Source: Mesorhizobium loti
GTDB taxonomy: Bacteria > Pseudomonadota > Alphaproteobacteria > Rhizobiales > Rhizobiaceae
DNA: 64,000 bases
Assembly (NCBI RefSeq): GCF_013170705.1
Contig: NZ_CP033334.1
Location: forward strand, 5,433,501 to 5,497,500
Direction: 5' to 3'
In this document: in pieces, positions 8,678 through 18,108 of the stretch
Numbering within the stretch: the stretch's first letter is position 1
Layout: every line of letters begins with the position of its first letter
Position numbers and translations under genes: made by a program
Notes under the pieces: generated by a model
Seen by the model: only the letters and a program-made list of their open reading frames with translations
What the model was told of the DNA's origin: nothing
Databases searched by the model: none

Positions 8678-9469
8678 TCAGCTTGCCAGGCCTGCCAGAA
8701 GCTGGCCATAGGCACTCTTGGCCACGACCGCCAATTGCTCGCGCGGCAGCGAACCGACGACGGCGCAGCCATAGCCCTTGTCCAGCCAGTAGACAGCCTG
8801 CGGGCCATCCTGCGCCGAAGCGTAGGTGCCCTTGGCATTCTCCGTCGCCTCGGCCGTGACGAAGAGGGATATGCGCTCGCCCTTGTCGTCCTCGTAGAGC
8901 AGCATCGCGGCCTTGCTTTCGCCAGCAGGCAGCAACCGGCCGCCGATCAGTTGAAAGCCGTTCGCGCTCAAGTCCGGCGCCACCAGCTTCAGCCCGACCC
9001 GGTTGGACAGCCAGGTCTGCAAATGATCCTTGTCGCTGGCCGGCACTTCCACCGCATGCCGCTTCTCGGCAGCGTAGATGACATGGGCGGCGATCGCTTG
9101 TTCGGCCAGCCGATCCTCGGCGGGATTCTCCTGTCCGATGCCGTCAATGCCGGCAAAGTAGCCGCCAAATCCGCCCATGGCCAGAAGCACGGCCGCAGCC
9201 GCGGCAAGCCACCAGCGCGAGCGTGGTATCGCCGTCCTAACAGGCGCTTCGCCGAGCACCATCTTGCGCAAGCGCGCGGGAACAGGCTCATCCAGCACAC
9301 CGGCAAAGGCCGAGCGCAAAGCCTCCCGGTCGGCTGTGAAGCGGGCGCTTCTGGCCTTCATCTCGGGATTGGCATCAAGCCAGGCATCGTAATCGGTACG
9401 CTCGTCGGCCGGCAGTTCGCCATCGAGCGCCATATGGATGTCACGTTCGGAAAAATCGCGGCGGATCAT
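8678..9469 (-). CDS. Membrane anti-sigma factor
   Basis: The 263-residue protein starts four bases before the end of the ECF sigma gene (ATGA overlap at 9466-9469). The N-terminal ~90 residues are a cytoplasmic sigma-binding region (DFSERDIHMALDGELPADER), followed by one membrane helix at about 98-118 (WWLAAAAAVLLAMGGFGGYF) and a periplasmic domain. The zinc-binding HxxxCxxC of ZAS anti-sigmas is not present in the visible helix. This arrangement is the classical membrane regulator that holds an ECF sigma until an envelope signal arrives. The signal is not known. Confidence 0.85.
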   Translation of the reverse strand: MIRRDFSERDIHMALDGELPADERTDYDAWLDANPEMKARSARFTADREALRSAFAGVLDEPVPARLRKMVLGEAPVRTAIPRSRWWLAAAAAVLLAMGGFGGYFAGIDGIGQENPAEDRLAEQAIAAHVIYAAEKRHAVEVPASDKDHLQTWLSNRVGLKLVAPDLSANGFQLIGGRLLPAGESKAAMLLYEDDKGERISLFVTAEATENAKGTYASAQDGPQAVYWLDKGYGCAVVGSLPREQLAVVAKSAYGQLLAGLAS

Positions 9470-9984
9470 TTCTCGACGATCCTTATCGCGCGCCGGCGTG
9501 CCGTGTCATCCAGCAATCCGCGCAATTCCTCACGCCCGCGTGCAATGCGCGACATCAGCGTGCCGGCGGGCACGCCCAGAATATTGGCGGCCTCGGCATA
9601 GGAAAACCCTTCGATGGCAACCATGACAAGGGCCGCGCGGCGATCGGGGCTGATCGCCTGCAGCGCGTCGATGATCTCGCGCGAGGCAATGCCCTCCAAC
9701 TGTTCGGCCGGCTGGGCAACCGCCTCGCCCGCCTCCAGTGGAAGCATCGCCGCTTCGCCGCGACGGTTCACCTTGCGCATCTGGTCGATGAACAAATGAT
9801 GCATGATCGTAAACAGCCACCTCCTGGGGCTTTCTCCCGTCTGCCAGTTGTCGAGCCGCATGAGTGCGCGCTCGAGACAGTCCTGAACGAGATCGTCGGC
9901 AGAATCGCGGTCGCGCAAAAGCGAGCGTGCGTAGCGGCGCAGGCGCGGTATTTCGCCAAGGATTGCTGCCTTCTTTTCGTCCAT
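9466..9984 (-). CDS. ECF-type RNA polymerase sigma factor
   Basis: A 172-residue sigma-70 family protein with only regions 2 and 4. Region 2 contains SADDLVQDCLERALMRLDNW and region 4 a helix-turn-helix with FSYAEAANILGVPAGTLMSR. This size and layout are those of extracytoplasmic-function sigma factors. The anti-sigma gene follows with a four-base overlap, so the two are made together. I see no clear self-promoter of the GGAAC/CGTT type in the 160 bases upstream. Target genes cannot be inferred. Confidence 0.92.
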   Translation of the reverse strand: MDEKKAAILGEIPRLRRYARSLLRDRDSADDLVQDCLERALMRLDNWQTGESPRRWLFTIMHHLFIDQMRKVNRRGEAAMLPLEAGEAVAQPAEQLEGIASREIIDALQAISPDRRAALVMVAIEGFSYAEAANILGVPAGTLMSRIARGREELRGLLDDTARRRAIRIVEK

Positions 9985-10146
9985 GACCGCTGGTTCTGAG
10001 GTCGCCCTTTGTTAATCCCGATTGAACGCGCCTTTCCGGCGTGGCGCAAGCGGCCAGCGCGAAGCGGTCCGCCGCCCTGGTCACCCAAGCAATGAGATAA
10101 CGCTGGCGAGTGCCGGATTATTCCCGGCTGGTTGAGCGCCGTGCCG

Positions 10147-12915
10147 TCATTGCTCCGCGACCGGTATCGTCTCCTTCGCAGCCCTGGTCAGCAGCCGCTG
10201 GTAAAACAGGCCGATGCCGATCAGCACGGCGCCAAGGCCTATGAAGGACAGCGCCCTGAGCACGCCTTCCAACTCCGACATGTCGAAGAGGAAGACCTTC
10301 AGCACCGCAACCGCGATCAGCACGGCGGAGGCAATGCGAAGCACCTGTGACTTCAGCCAGACGCCGGCTGTGAGCAATGCCACGCCGATCACCAGCCAGA
10401 GCGCCGAATAGGTGTAGGTTTCCAGCTGGCCGAGGCCGCTCCACAAGCCGATGAACTCGCCCTTGAACAGACGCCTCACCGAGAACGTGGCATAGGCGAA
10501 GGCAAGCACTGCCGCCACCAGTGCCAGCATTGCCGAATACCATCTCGGCCGTTTGCCCCTGCTATAGAGCGCCAGGCCGCCGGCGGCGACCGCTGGCAGC
10601 AGATAAGCGAGGAACAACAGGTTGAAGACCGGGATCCGGCCTGTCGATTCGTCAGTGAATAATGGGTTCAGCACCACCAAATGCCGGATGACTATGAGGG
10701 CGACCGAAACCACGCCGGCGGCCATCGAACCATAGCGCAGCACCGAACTTGGCGAGCGCATGTCGATGGCGACCAGGATGACGCCGGCGCCGATGGCGAT
10801 CAGCGTGTAGATCGCCTGTTCGGCGAGCGTCATCGCGCCCGTGTCGATGACGCCGCCATGCATGGCGTGACGCACCAGCATGGCGACGGTTAGCAGCGCA
10901 AACAGCGCCGCGGCCGCCTCCATGGCGAGGCGCGGCCGGCCATTGGTGGTGCCGGCAAGCTGCCAGGCGGCGAAGCCAAAGGCGAGCGCCGGTACGCCGT
11001 ATCCCGGCAGCAGCCAGTTGAACACCGGCGTCGTCGACAGGAATTCGGCGCCGACGATCGTCGGATCGAAGGCGACACGGCCAAGCACCGCGATCACGGC
11101 ACCAACCGAAATCCAGCCGAGCACAGGATAAGAACGCCAGCGCGTTGCCAGCGCAGGGACGATGGCCGCGGCACCGAGCAGAATGGTGGTCCAGCCGGAA
11201 TCGAAAGCCATGTGCAGCATCAAGAGGCCGGCGATCGCCGCGCCGCCCAAGGCAAACGATACCGCCATGCCGCCCTTGAGCGGCGGCTCCTCGGCGCGCG
11301 CGATCCATTCGCCGCCGGCGGCGAAGACCACGACCAGCAGGGCCGCAACGGCGGCATGGACAAAGTCACGGTCGAGGTTGCCGAAGGTGAACCAGAGCGC
11401 CAGCAGGATGACCAGCGGCACGATGACACCCGATGCAGCCCAAGAGGCGGACCGCAACCAGGACGATGCCGCGAACTTGCGGGCGGCCCACAAGCCCGCG
11501 CCGATGAAGACCAGGCCCAGTGCAATGCCAATGCGCAAGGTCAGACCATTGGCCGTGGCCAAGGGCAAGCCATCGACGCCGAAAGCGCCGGCCGAAAAAT
11601 CGGACGCGATCGAGGTTGGGGGGATGATGCCGAGATAGATCAGTACAGTCGCCAGCCCCGAGGCGTAAAGCAGCGGCAGGGCCGGCGCACGATAGAGCGC
11701 AACGGCCACCATCGCCGCGAGGATCGCGGCGCCTGGCAAGGCATAGCCCGCAGCGGCGAAGGCCGGGTCGACCGACAGGCCCAGCGCCGAGAAGGCAACG
11801 AACAGACCAGGCACGATGGACGGCCAGTCAAAGGCCCTGGCGGTTTCGTCGCGATGGCCGCCAAGCCAGACAAAAGCGAGGATGGCCAGCGTGACGGCGT
11901 CGATGAACAGGATTGCGGGCAGGTTCACGCCCGGCGCATCGGTCATGTAGAGGATGGTCCAGATGCCGGTGCCGAAAAAGGCGGCCGCCATCAGCGCTTT
12001 CCAGTCGCGCAGGCGAGCAATGACGCCGGTGGCGGCGAGCACTATGGCGAGATAGCCGAACAGCGCCCAGGGATTGGGTGCCTGGGAGGCGATCAGCACC
12101 GGCGTCACCATGGCGCCGACAAGGCCGATGCCGGCCAGAGCCTGGCCATGGACGAGAGCCGCCGCGATGGTGGCAACGCCGATGGCACCGAGCAGCGTAA
12201 AGGCGAGCGCCGGGCCGATGAAGCCGTAAATGCCGTGGGCGGCATAGACGGTGCCGAACAGGATGAAGGCACCGGCCGCCGTCAGGATTGCCGGAATATA
12301 GGCGCCCGCAACACCTTGCACCGGCACCTTGAAGCCGGTGCGGCGAATGAACTCGCCGCCGGCGACCAGCACCAAGCCGAGCACCGCTGCCATGGTGAGA
12401 CGCACGCCAGGGCCAAAAATGCCGGCCTCGATCGTGTAGCGGATCAGGAACAGGCCACCCAGTGCCAGCGCGATGCCGCCGACCCAGACGGCCCAGCGTG
12501 TGCCGAGCGCCGTCTCGATATCCGGCTTGCCGGGAGCCTTTGCCGCCACGGCCGGCTCGACAGGTTCAGCTGCCTTCGGAGCCTCGCCCGCGGACCAGGG
12601 GCCGGACAGGATCTCGCCCGGTGGGGATTCGGTCTCCGTGGTCGGTGTCTCTGGAGTCGGCGTCTCCGCCACCGCCGGCTCGCTTACCGCTGACGAGGCG
12701 ATATCAGCCGCCGCTGCAGCCACCGGCACGGTGTCCGCCCCGCCATCGGTCGCGGCCTGCTCGGGCGGCTTGGCCACCGGCGGCATAACGCCTGAAAGGA
12801 CAAGGCTACGCAGCGCGCCAAGCTCGCGCTCGATCAGACCGATGCGGTTCTGCTGGCGTGAAATGATGACGAACAAGGCGATGATGGCGACAAGGCCGAT
12901 CAGGCTCTCAAACAT
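10147..12915 (-). CDS. DUF2339 large polytopic membrane protein
   Basis: The 922-residue protein has an N-terminal membrane helix (LIGLVAIIALFVII), a short helical stretch (QQNRIGLIERELGALRSLV), a Pro/Glu/Thr-rich linker to about residue 130, and then more than twenty hydrophobic segments to the C-terminus. This matches the DUF2339 family of inner-membrane proteins, for which no activity is established. The start is well supported by GGGGGAAC before the ATG. It is a single-gene unit between the sigma factor and the hotdog/recO pair. Confidence 0.85.
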   Translation of the reverse strand: MFESLIGLVAIIALFVIISRQQNRIGLIERELGALRSLVLSGVMPPVAKPPEQAATDGGADTVPVAAAAADIASSAVSEPAVAETPTPETPTTETESPPGEILSGPWSAGEAPKAAEPVEPAVAAKAPGKPDIETALGTRWAVWVGGIALALGGLFLIRYTIEAGIFGPGVRLTMAAVLGLVLVAGGEFIRRTGFKVPVQGVAGAYIPAILTAAGAFILFGTVYAAHGIYGFIGPALAFTLLGAIGVATIAAALVHGQALAGIGLVGAMVTPVLIASQAPNPWALFGYLAIVLAATGVIARLRDWKALMAAAFFGTGIWTILYMTDAPGVNLPAILFIDAVTLAILAFVWLGGHRDETARAFDWPSIVPGLFVAFSALGLSVDPAFAAAGYALPGAAILAAMVAVALYRAPALPLLYASGLATVLIYLGIIPPTSIASDFSAGAFGVDGLPLATANGLTLRIGIALGLVFIGAGLWAARKFAASSWLRSASWAASGVIVPLVILLALWFTFGNLDRDFVHAAVAALLVVVFAAGGEWIARAEEPPLKGGMAVSFALGGAAIAGLLMLHMAFDSGWTTILLGAAAIVPALATRWRSYPVLGWISVGAVIAVLGRVAFDPTIVGAEFLSTTPVFNWLLPGYGVPALAFGFAAWQLAGTTNGRPRLAMEAAAALFALLTVAMLVRHAMHGGVIDTGAMTLAEQAIYTLIAIGAGVILVAIDMRSPSSVLRYGSMAAGVVSVALIVIRHLVVLNPLFTDESTGRIPVFNLLFLAYLLPAVAAGGLALYSRGKRPRWYSAMLALVAAVLAFAYATFSVRRLFKGEFIGLWSGLGQLETYTYSALWLVIGVALLTAGVWLKSQVLRIASAVLIAVAVLKVFLFDMSELEGVLRALSFIGLGAVLIGIGLFYQRLLTRAAKETIPVAEQ

Positions 12916-12997
12916 GGCGGTTCCCCCAAACCAGGCCAGTTTTCACTGACTTTTCATCTCACTGACATTCAAATACGGCGGCCAGACGGCTGGAAAC

Positions 12998-13516
12998 TCA
13001 ACGTGCCGCCAGATTGGCGGCTGGAAATATCGAACATGTCTCCGTGCCGAATGCCAGCAGCTTGCCGCCGGCATCCTTCAGCGTCGCTTCCGATACGGCT
13101 AGCGTGCGGCCCTTGTGGACCACCTTGCCTTCGCAGACCACCTCGCCGGTCCTGGGCGTGATCGGCCGCGTGAGATTCACCTTGAACTCCGCCGTCGAAT
13201 AGGCCTCGCCTTTTTCAAGCAATGTCTGCACGGCGCAGCCCAATGCCGAATCGAGCAGCGTCGCCGCCCAGCCGCCATGCACGCTGCCCAGCGGGTTGAG
13301 GTGACGCTCGCTCGGCATGCCGCGAAAAACCGCCCGCCCCTCCGACACTTCGGAAAGGGCGAAATTCAACTGAAAGGAAATTGGCGGCGCCGGATATCCG
13401 CCGTCGATGATGCGCTGCAGCAGTTCCAGGCCAGTGTATTTCAGGATGTCGACGTGAGGAATTGTGCCGAGGCCGAGCGGCGAGACCCGGCCCGGATACA
13501 GTTCGACTTCGGTCAT
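12998..13516 (-). CDS. PaaI-type hotdog-fold thioesterase
   Basis: The 172-residue protein starts at the ATG overlapping the recO stop (ATGA at 13513-13516). A longer open frame up to 13825 is a shadow of recO. The core motif [20 protein letters not shown] matches the HGG(x)-type active loop of PaaI-like acyl-CoA thioesterases, and the strand order after it fits a single hotdog domain. Such enzymes hydrolyse aryl- or acyl-CoA in the cytoplasm; the substrate is not predictable. Translational coupling to recO probably reflects shared transcription only. Confidence 0.85.
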   Translation of the reverse strand: MTEVELYPGRVSPLGLGTIPHVDILKYTGLELLQRIIDGGYPAPPISFQLNFALSEVSEGRAVFRGMPSERHLNPLGSVHGGWAATLLDSALGCAVQTLLEKGEAYSTAEFKVNLTRPITPRTGEVVCEGKVVHKGRTLAVSEATLKDAGGKLLAFGTETCSIFPAANLAAR

Positions 13517-14274
13517 GCTGCATTGTCTCCGGCGATGGTCTTGCGCGTCGCATGGTGCTTGCGCAAGGCGGCGAGAAAGCCGGCGCGGGCATCGGGCTGT
13601 TCGATGGCACGCGGCTCGTAGACGTGGCGCGTGAAGAAAAACCCGGTCAGCCGGAAGGCATCCTCGACCGCCGCCGGATCCGCACGCAAGCCGGAGCCGC
13701 GCTGCAGAAACGCCGGCAGCACCAGCATCTTGTCGCGCCAGGGCGCGCCGGCGTCGCGCGACACCGCGCGGCCCGACTTCGGCGAGACATAGGCAAGGTC
13801 CTGCCGCGAGCCGGTGGCGGCGCATTGGCTGAGATCGAGACCGAAGCCGAGTTCATCAAGGATCAGAAGCTCGAAACGCGCTACCAACTCTCCGGCGGCA
13901 TCGGCATCGTCGAGATGGGCGATCATGACGGCGAGCGCTTCGTAAAGGCCGCCATGGGCGTCACGCTCGGGCAACAGGCGCAGATGCGTGGCCATGGTCT
14001 GCAGCCCGTAGACGGCGACGGCGCTGTCCATCAGCCGGGCGGCGTTCATTTCGATCGCCTCGACCTGGAACGTACCGAGATGTTCGTCAAGGCGCGCCCG
14101 CCATAAGAGATCGACGCGATTGCCGGGTTGGAGAACAGGCTGCTGCTTTCGCGAACGGCCACCGCGAACGAGGCCGAGATAACGGCCATGCGCGCGTGTC
14201 ATCACCTCGAGAATGGCGCTGGTTTCGCCATGCTTGCGGGTGCCGAGAATGATTCCCTCGTCGCGCCATTCCAT
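13513..14274 (-). CDS. recO: DNA repair protein RecO
   Basis: The 253-residue protein opens with [21 protein letters not shown], the conserved RecO N-terminal OB-fold start, and continues with [18 protein letters not shown]. The C-terminal half has the conserved [11 protein letters not shown]. RecO works with RecF and RecR to load RecA on SSB-coated single-stranded DNA. Length is normal. In related genomes recO usually sits near era; here porin 1, an AT-rich stretch and a pseudogene separate them. Confidence 0.93.
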   Translation of the reverse strand: MEWRDEGIILGTRKHGETSAILEVMTRAHGRYLGLVRGGRSRKQQPVLQPGNRVDLLWRARLDEHLGTFQVEAIEMNAARLMDSAVAVYGLQTMATHLRLLPERDAHGGLYEALAVMIAHLDDADAAGELVARFELLILDELGFGLDLSQCAATGSRQDLAYVSPKSGRAVSRDAGAPWRDKMLVLPAFLQRGSGLRADPAAVEDAFRLTGFFFTRHVYEPRAIEQPDARAGFLAALRKHHATRKTIAGDNAA

Positions 14275-14360
14275 GCCCAGAGCTTTTCACCGGTTGGATG
14301 GCGAAATCAAGGTATGGGCCTGGCGCCCAGCAGACTGGCTTCGGGATGTGCGTAAAAAAC

Positions 14361-14383
14361 GCCCGCAGCAATACGCTGCGGGC
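14361..14383 (-). terminator. Intrinsic terminator of porin 1
   Basis: GCCCGCAGC at 14361-14369 and GCTGCGGGC at 14375-14383 form a nine-base GC-rich stem. On the minus strand it is followed by TTTTTT, directly after the porin stop codon, which is the classical rho-independent layout. Confidence 0.9.
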
Positions 14384-14407
14384 GGTCTGGTAAGGTCAGT
14401 AGATCGA

Positions 14408-15568
14408 TTAGAAGTTGCGCTGGAAGCGGACGATGCCGCCGACGCCATCCTTCTTATCGGCCTTGGACCAGTTGCCGTAGACAGAAGGGTTGCCGTAGTT
14501 GCCGTAGTGATCCCAGTCGACTTCGGTGGTGATCGTGAAGCCCGGGACGATGGTGTAGGCAACGTTCGCGGCCAAGGCATAGTTCTTGTCGTCGTCAGCC
14601 GACGCCTGGACGTTGAACGATGTCTTGTCGTTGAACTTGTATGTGCCGCCGCCCCAGACGGCCCAATTTCCGCCCCAGGGCTTGTACTGAGTGCGGCCAT
14701 GGATTTTGAGGAAGTTGGCAGCGTCGTCCTTGGAATTGTCGTCGGTGCCGTAGCCGCCCATGACGAAGAGTGACAGCTCCTTGGTGACGTTGACGTCAAG
14801 GCGAACCTTGCCGGACACTTCTTCATAGTTGCTGTCATAAGCGACGACGCCGGTGATCGCACCCCAGTCGCCCTTGTACTTCAAGCCGCCGACGACATGC
14901 GGAACATAGCTGTCGATCGTGTTCGCGCCAGTGCCTTCTTCGAGCGAGACCACACCCGTGAAGCCGCTGCCCGCGTCGAAGTAGTACTGGACGACGTTGG
15001 TGTCCTTGATCCCGTACGGAATGATCGTGTCCTGGATGACATTGCCGGCGTAACCGATGAAGGCATCGTATGCCGTTTCATCCTTACCGACGCGCAGGCC
15101 ACCGAGTTGGATCCAGGCGAAGTTGAGGGTAACGGGCTTGCTCACGGCCTGCCAGTCAGTGGCGCCGCCAGTGTAGTCACCGGACTTGTTGCCGAATTGA
15201 AAACGGGTCTCGGTGAAGGTCTTCAATGTGCCGAGCTCGGTTTCCTGGCCGGTATAGGTCCTCAGCGCGAAGCGCATATTCTTGTAATAGGTGTCGTTGG
15301 TTTTGCCGCGCTCCTTGTCGTCCGGAACGTTGTTGACGCCGTCCAGCGTGCCGGAATCGCCGACGCCGATGTCATAGCGGAGATAGCCGCCGATGCGCAG
15401 GCAGGTCTCGGTGCCGGGGATGTAGAAGTAGCCGGCGCCGTAGACGTCGCAGATCTTGACGTATTCGGCCGGTTCCGGTTCGGCGACGACAACCGCGTCC
15501 GCGGCGCGAGCGCCGGAAACCGCGATCAGGGCCGCGGCTGAGCCGAGAAGGAGGCTCTTGATGTTCAT
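14408..15568 (-). CDS. Rhizobiales porin, copy 1
   Basis: The 386-residue outer-membrane protein has a clear signal peptide (MNIKSLLLGSAAALIAVSGA, cleaved before ADAVVV). A conserved block follows with two cysteines, KICDVYGAGYFYIPGTETCL, and then alternating beta strands ending in aromatic FQRNF, as expected for a 16-strand trimeric porin. It allows passive diffusion of small solutes. It has its own ribosome-binding site (GGAGAGGTC) and terminator, so it is monocistronic. Two paralogues lie at 34087 and 36231. Its leader resembles that of copy 2 but not that of copy 3. Confidence 0.92.
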   Translation of the reverse strand: MNIKSLLLGSAAALIAVSGARAADAVVVAEPEPAEYVKICDVYGAGYFYIPGTETCLRIGGYLRYDIGVGDSGTLDGVNNVPDDKERGKTNDTYYKNMRFALRTYTGQETELGTLKTFTETRFQFGNKSGDYTGGATDWQAVSKPVTLNFAWIQLGGLRVGKDETAYDAFIGYAGNVIQDTIIPYGIKDTNVVQYYFDAGSGFTGVVSLEEGTGANTIDSYVPHVVGGLKYKGDWGAITGVVAYDSNYEEVSGKVRLDVNVTKELSLFVMGGYGTDDNSKDDAANFLKIHGRTQYKPWGGNWAVWGGGTYKFNDKTSFNVQASADDDKNYALAANVAYTIVPGFTITTEVDWDHYGNYGNPSVYGNWSKADKKDGVGGIVRFQRNF

Positions 15569-16164
15569 TTTCTGACCTCTCCAGTCATAGTTTAAATGGC
15601 TTCGGATTTGTGGCTGGCGGATATGTTTTCCCGCCTCACCCCCACAACGAAAAGGCGCGCACCGCGTCCCCTTTTCGCGGCGAACATACCCATCAATCCT
15701 CCGCCTTCAATGACGGTTTTGGAAATAAAGACGATTCCGCGAACAGATTAATGCTGTGTTGCACAAATAACACTTACCTATATCGCGCTTGGCACAAATG
15801 GCACAATGTCATATATTCAATATATATTCGGATAGTTTCACGGCTAACTATACTTTCATTATGACATTCTTCCAATTAATAGGCTTAAAATGGCATTTTT
15901 TGCTACTTCTACTCAGAAATAACCGCTGCGTTGCGCTAAGGAGATGACAGGCTGATGTCCTCCACCTTGCGATGACGCAGGGGAACTTCAACGCCATCTG
16001 CGATGGTCGGTCAATTTCGCGAAGGCGGTCCAGACAGGACGGCGCACGTTCCGGCGTTATCGATTGTGACAGCCACCCCTCACCGTGAGCCGCTGCGGGA
16101 CCACTTTTCAAGCCCAATGCGACAAATGCAGGCGGCAAGAAGCAAGAGCAATGGCGGAATCGGA
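15569..16164. other. Porin 1 leader and AT-rich non-coding stretch
   Basis: No convincing gene. The part next to the porin (15569-15773) holds its leader, including a motif shared with porin 2. From about 15740 to 15920 the sequence is markedly AT-rich against a GC-rich background, and contains the palindrome ATATATT-C-AATATAT (15811-15825). The rest up to the pseudogene shows nothing recognisable; open frames here are short and lack family resemblance. Confidence 0.6.
15758..15773 (-). promoter_or_regulatory. Conserved upstream element of porin 1
   Basis: On the minus strand it reads GTGTTATTTGTGCAAC, 190 bases before the porin 1 start. Porin 2 has GTGTCATTTGTGCAAC about 198 bases before its start. 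Conservation at the same distance in two diverged paralogues suggests a promoter or operator. Its exact role is not clear. Confidence 0.5.
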
Positions 16165-16469
16165 TCAGGCTGAATTCCTGTAATCGGCCAGCACTTCGCC
16201 GATCACTTGTCCGGATTCTTCGACTTCTGCCTGGTTGTTCGTATGGCCGGCGGCGGTGATCAGCACTTTCCACAGGCGATCGTGGGGTCGCAGGAAGGAT
16301 CGCCGACACCGCTTGGCAGCCGCACGGTCATCTCGTCGCCAAGATGAAAGGTCCTGTTGTCCCATCCGCCAAGTTCAACGGGCCTGACTGCAAGACACTT
16401 CCACAAGGGGAATTGCGTGACGACCAGCCGGCGGACCAGAGCCGTATCGATGATGAGCCTGCTATCCAT
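16165..16469 (-). pseudogene. Remnant of an aminoglycoside phosphotransferase-family gene
   Basis: The first ~55 codons (from 16469) encode an APH-family N-terminus, with LVRRLVVTQFPLW, a GGWDNRTFHLGDEMTVRLPS nucleotide-binding start and then loss of similarity. In another frame, about 16165-16270 encodes a typical APH C-terminus (LWKVLITAAGHTNNQAEVEE ... VIGEVLADYR). The kinase core of roughly 200 residues, including the catalytic HGD loop, is missing. This is an internally deleted, frameshifted gene just downstream of era. It cannot be active. Confidence 0.75.
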
Positions 16470-16475
16470 GGGCCG

Positions 16476-17396
16476 CTAGTGCGGGAATTCGAGACCCATC
16501 TCGCGGTAGCGCTCGGGATCGTCACCCCAGTTCTCGCGCACCTTGACGAACAGGAAGAGATGCACCTTCTGTTCGAGGATGCCTGTAATCTCCATGCGTG
16601 CCGCCTGGCCGATGGCACGGATGGTTTCGCCCTTGTGACCAAGCACGATCTTCTTCTGGCTGTCGCGCTCCACATAAATGGTCTGGTCGATGCGCACCGA
16701 GCCGTCCGGTTTTTCTTCCCATTTCTCGGTCTCGATATGCGAGGAATAGGGCAGTTCCTGATGCAGCCTGAGATAGAGTTTTTCGCGAGTGATCTCGGCC
16801 GCCAGCTGGCGCATCGGCAGATCCGAGATCTGGTCTTCCGGATAATACCAGGGGCCGGCCGGCAGCGCCTGCGCCAGATAGTCGAGCAGATCCTTGCAAC
16901 CGGAGCCGGTCAGTGCGGAGACCATGAAGGTGCGCTTGAAAGGCACTTTGTCGTTCGCGGCCGCGGACAGGGCCAGGAGCGTCTCATGCTTGACCCGGTC
17001 GACCTTGTTGAGGATCAGCGCCATCGGCTGGCGCACGTCCTTCAGGCGTTCGAGGATGGCGTCGGCATCGCCCCTGATGCCGCGCTCGGCGTCGATCAGC
17101 AGCAGAACGATGTCGGCATCCTTGGCGCCGCCCCACGCGGTGGTCACCATCGCCGTATCGAGGCGCCGCTTCGGCTTGAAGATACCCGGCGTGTCCACGA
17201 AGACGATCTGGGCGTTGTCATGCGTGGCGATGCCACGAACGATGGCGCGTGTCGTCTGCACCTTGTGCGTAACGATCGACACCTTGGCGCCGACCAATTG
17301 GTTGACCAGCGTCGACTTGCCCGCATTGGGCGCGCCGATCAGAGCGACAAATCCGGAATGCGTGGCGGGGGCTTCAGCAGTTTCAATATCAGTCAT
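16476..17396 (-). CDS. era: GTPase Era
   Basis: The 306-residue protein starts at the ATG overlapping the rnc stop (ATGA, 17393-17396); an ATG four codons earlier lies inside rnc. G1 is GAPNAGKST, G3 DTPG, G4 NKVD, and the C-terminal KH domain contains KKIVLGHKGETIRAIG. Era binds 16S rRNA and the 30S subunit at the membrane and is essential for ribosome maturation. It is the last gene of the lepB-rnc-era run and is followed after a few bases by the phosphotransferase remnant. Confidence 0.96.
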   Translation of the reverse strand: MTDIETAEAPATHSGFVALIGAPNAGKSTLVNQLVGAKVSIVTHKVQTTRAIVRGIATHDNAQIVFVDTPGIFKPKRRLDTAMVTTAWGGAKDADIVLLLIDAERGIRGDADAILERLKDVRQPMALILNKVDRVKHETLLALSAAANDKVPFKRTFMVSALTGSGCKDLLDYLAQALPAGPWYYPEDQISDLPMRQLAAEITREKLYLRLHQELPYSSHIETEKWEEKPDGSVRIDQTIYVERDSQKKIVLGHKGETIRAIGQAARMEITGILEQKVHLFLFVKVRENWGDDPERYREMGLEFPH

Positions 17397-18106
17397 GCTG
17401 CGTTCCATACACCTTCGCGCAGCAGAAGGGCAGCCGCGGCCGCCTGCTCCGCTTCACGCTTGGAACGGCCGCTGCCTGTCGCCGGCTGAAATGCACCGAC
17501 CCTGACGCTGACAGTGAACAACGGATCGTGGTCCGGCCCCTCGCGGCTGTCGATGTTGTAAGCCGGGACGGCATTCGCCGCCTGATGCGCCCATTCCTGC
17601 AATTCGGTCTTGGCGTCGCGGCGCGCGGCGCCCGAAGCCTGCGAACGCGGCTGCCAGTATTTGTGGATGAAAGCGCGCGCCGCCTCCAGGCCACCGTCGA
17701 GATAGAGCACGGCGATCAGCGATTCCAGTGCGTCGGCGCGCAGATTGACGCGCTTGCGGCCCTCGAGGCCGCGCACATCGGATCCAGCGCGGATGAGGTC
17801 CGGCAACCCGATATGCTCGGCGATCTCGGAAAGTGCCTCGGCGTTGACCAGCGCATTGAGCCGCAATGACAACTCGCCTTCCGCCGCATCGGGAAAAGCA
17901 GCCAGCAGCATGTCGGCAACGACCAGACCAAGAACCCGATCGCCGAGAAATTCGAAACGCTCATAGTCCGTGCCGGCATTGGCGCCCCGGGCACTGGCAT
18001 GGGTGAGCGCGCGCTGCAGACGCTGGCGGTCGGCAAAGGCATGGCCCGTGCGTTCCACAAGCGCTTCGGCGAGCGCATCGGCGGTCATCCGCTTCGCCGC
18101 TGCCAT
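17393..18106 (-). CDS. rnc: Ribonuclease III
   Basis: The 237-residue enzyme shows the RNase III signature YERFEFLGDRVLGLVVAD at about residues 40-57, with the metal-binding acidic residues, and a C-terminal double-stranded RNA-binding domain ending in GSGRSKREAEQAAAAALL. It processes rRNA precursors and other structured RNA. The ATG at 18106 lies just after the lepB stop (TAG-GG-ATG); an ATG at 18157 inside lepB would add 17 residues and is less likely. It overlaps era by four bases. Confidence 0.95.
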   Translation of the reverse strand: MAAAKRMTADALAEALVERTGHAFADRQRLQRALTHASARGANAGTDYERFEFLGDRVLGLVVADMLLAAFPDAAEGELSLRLNALVNAEALSEIAEHIGLPDLIRAGSDVRGLEGRKRVNLRADALESLIAVLYLDGGLEAARAFIHKYWQPRSQASGAARRDAKTELQEWAHQAANAVPAYNIDSREGPDHDPLFTVSVRVGAFQPATGSGRSKREAEQAAAAALLLREGVWNAA

Positions 18107-18108
18107 CC

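Noticed and set aside
11212..12693. 493-codon plus-strand frame opposite the DUF2339 gene
   Set aside because: Composition is Gln/Arg/Gly-rich with no hydrophobic core; mirrors the membrane protein codons.
15848..16309. 153-codon minus-strand frame after the phosphotransferase remnant
   Set aside because: Crosses AT-rich non-coding DNA and the remnant in the wrong frame; no similarity.
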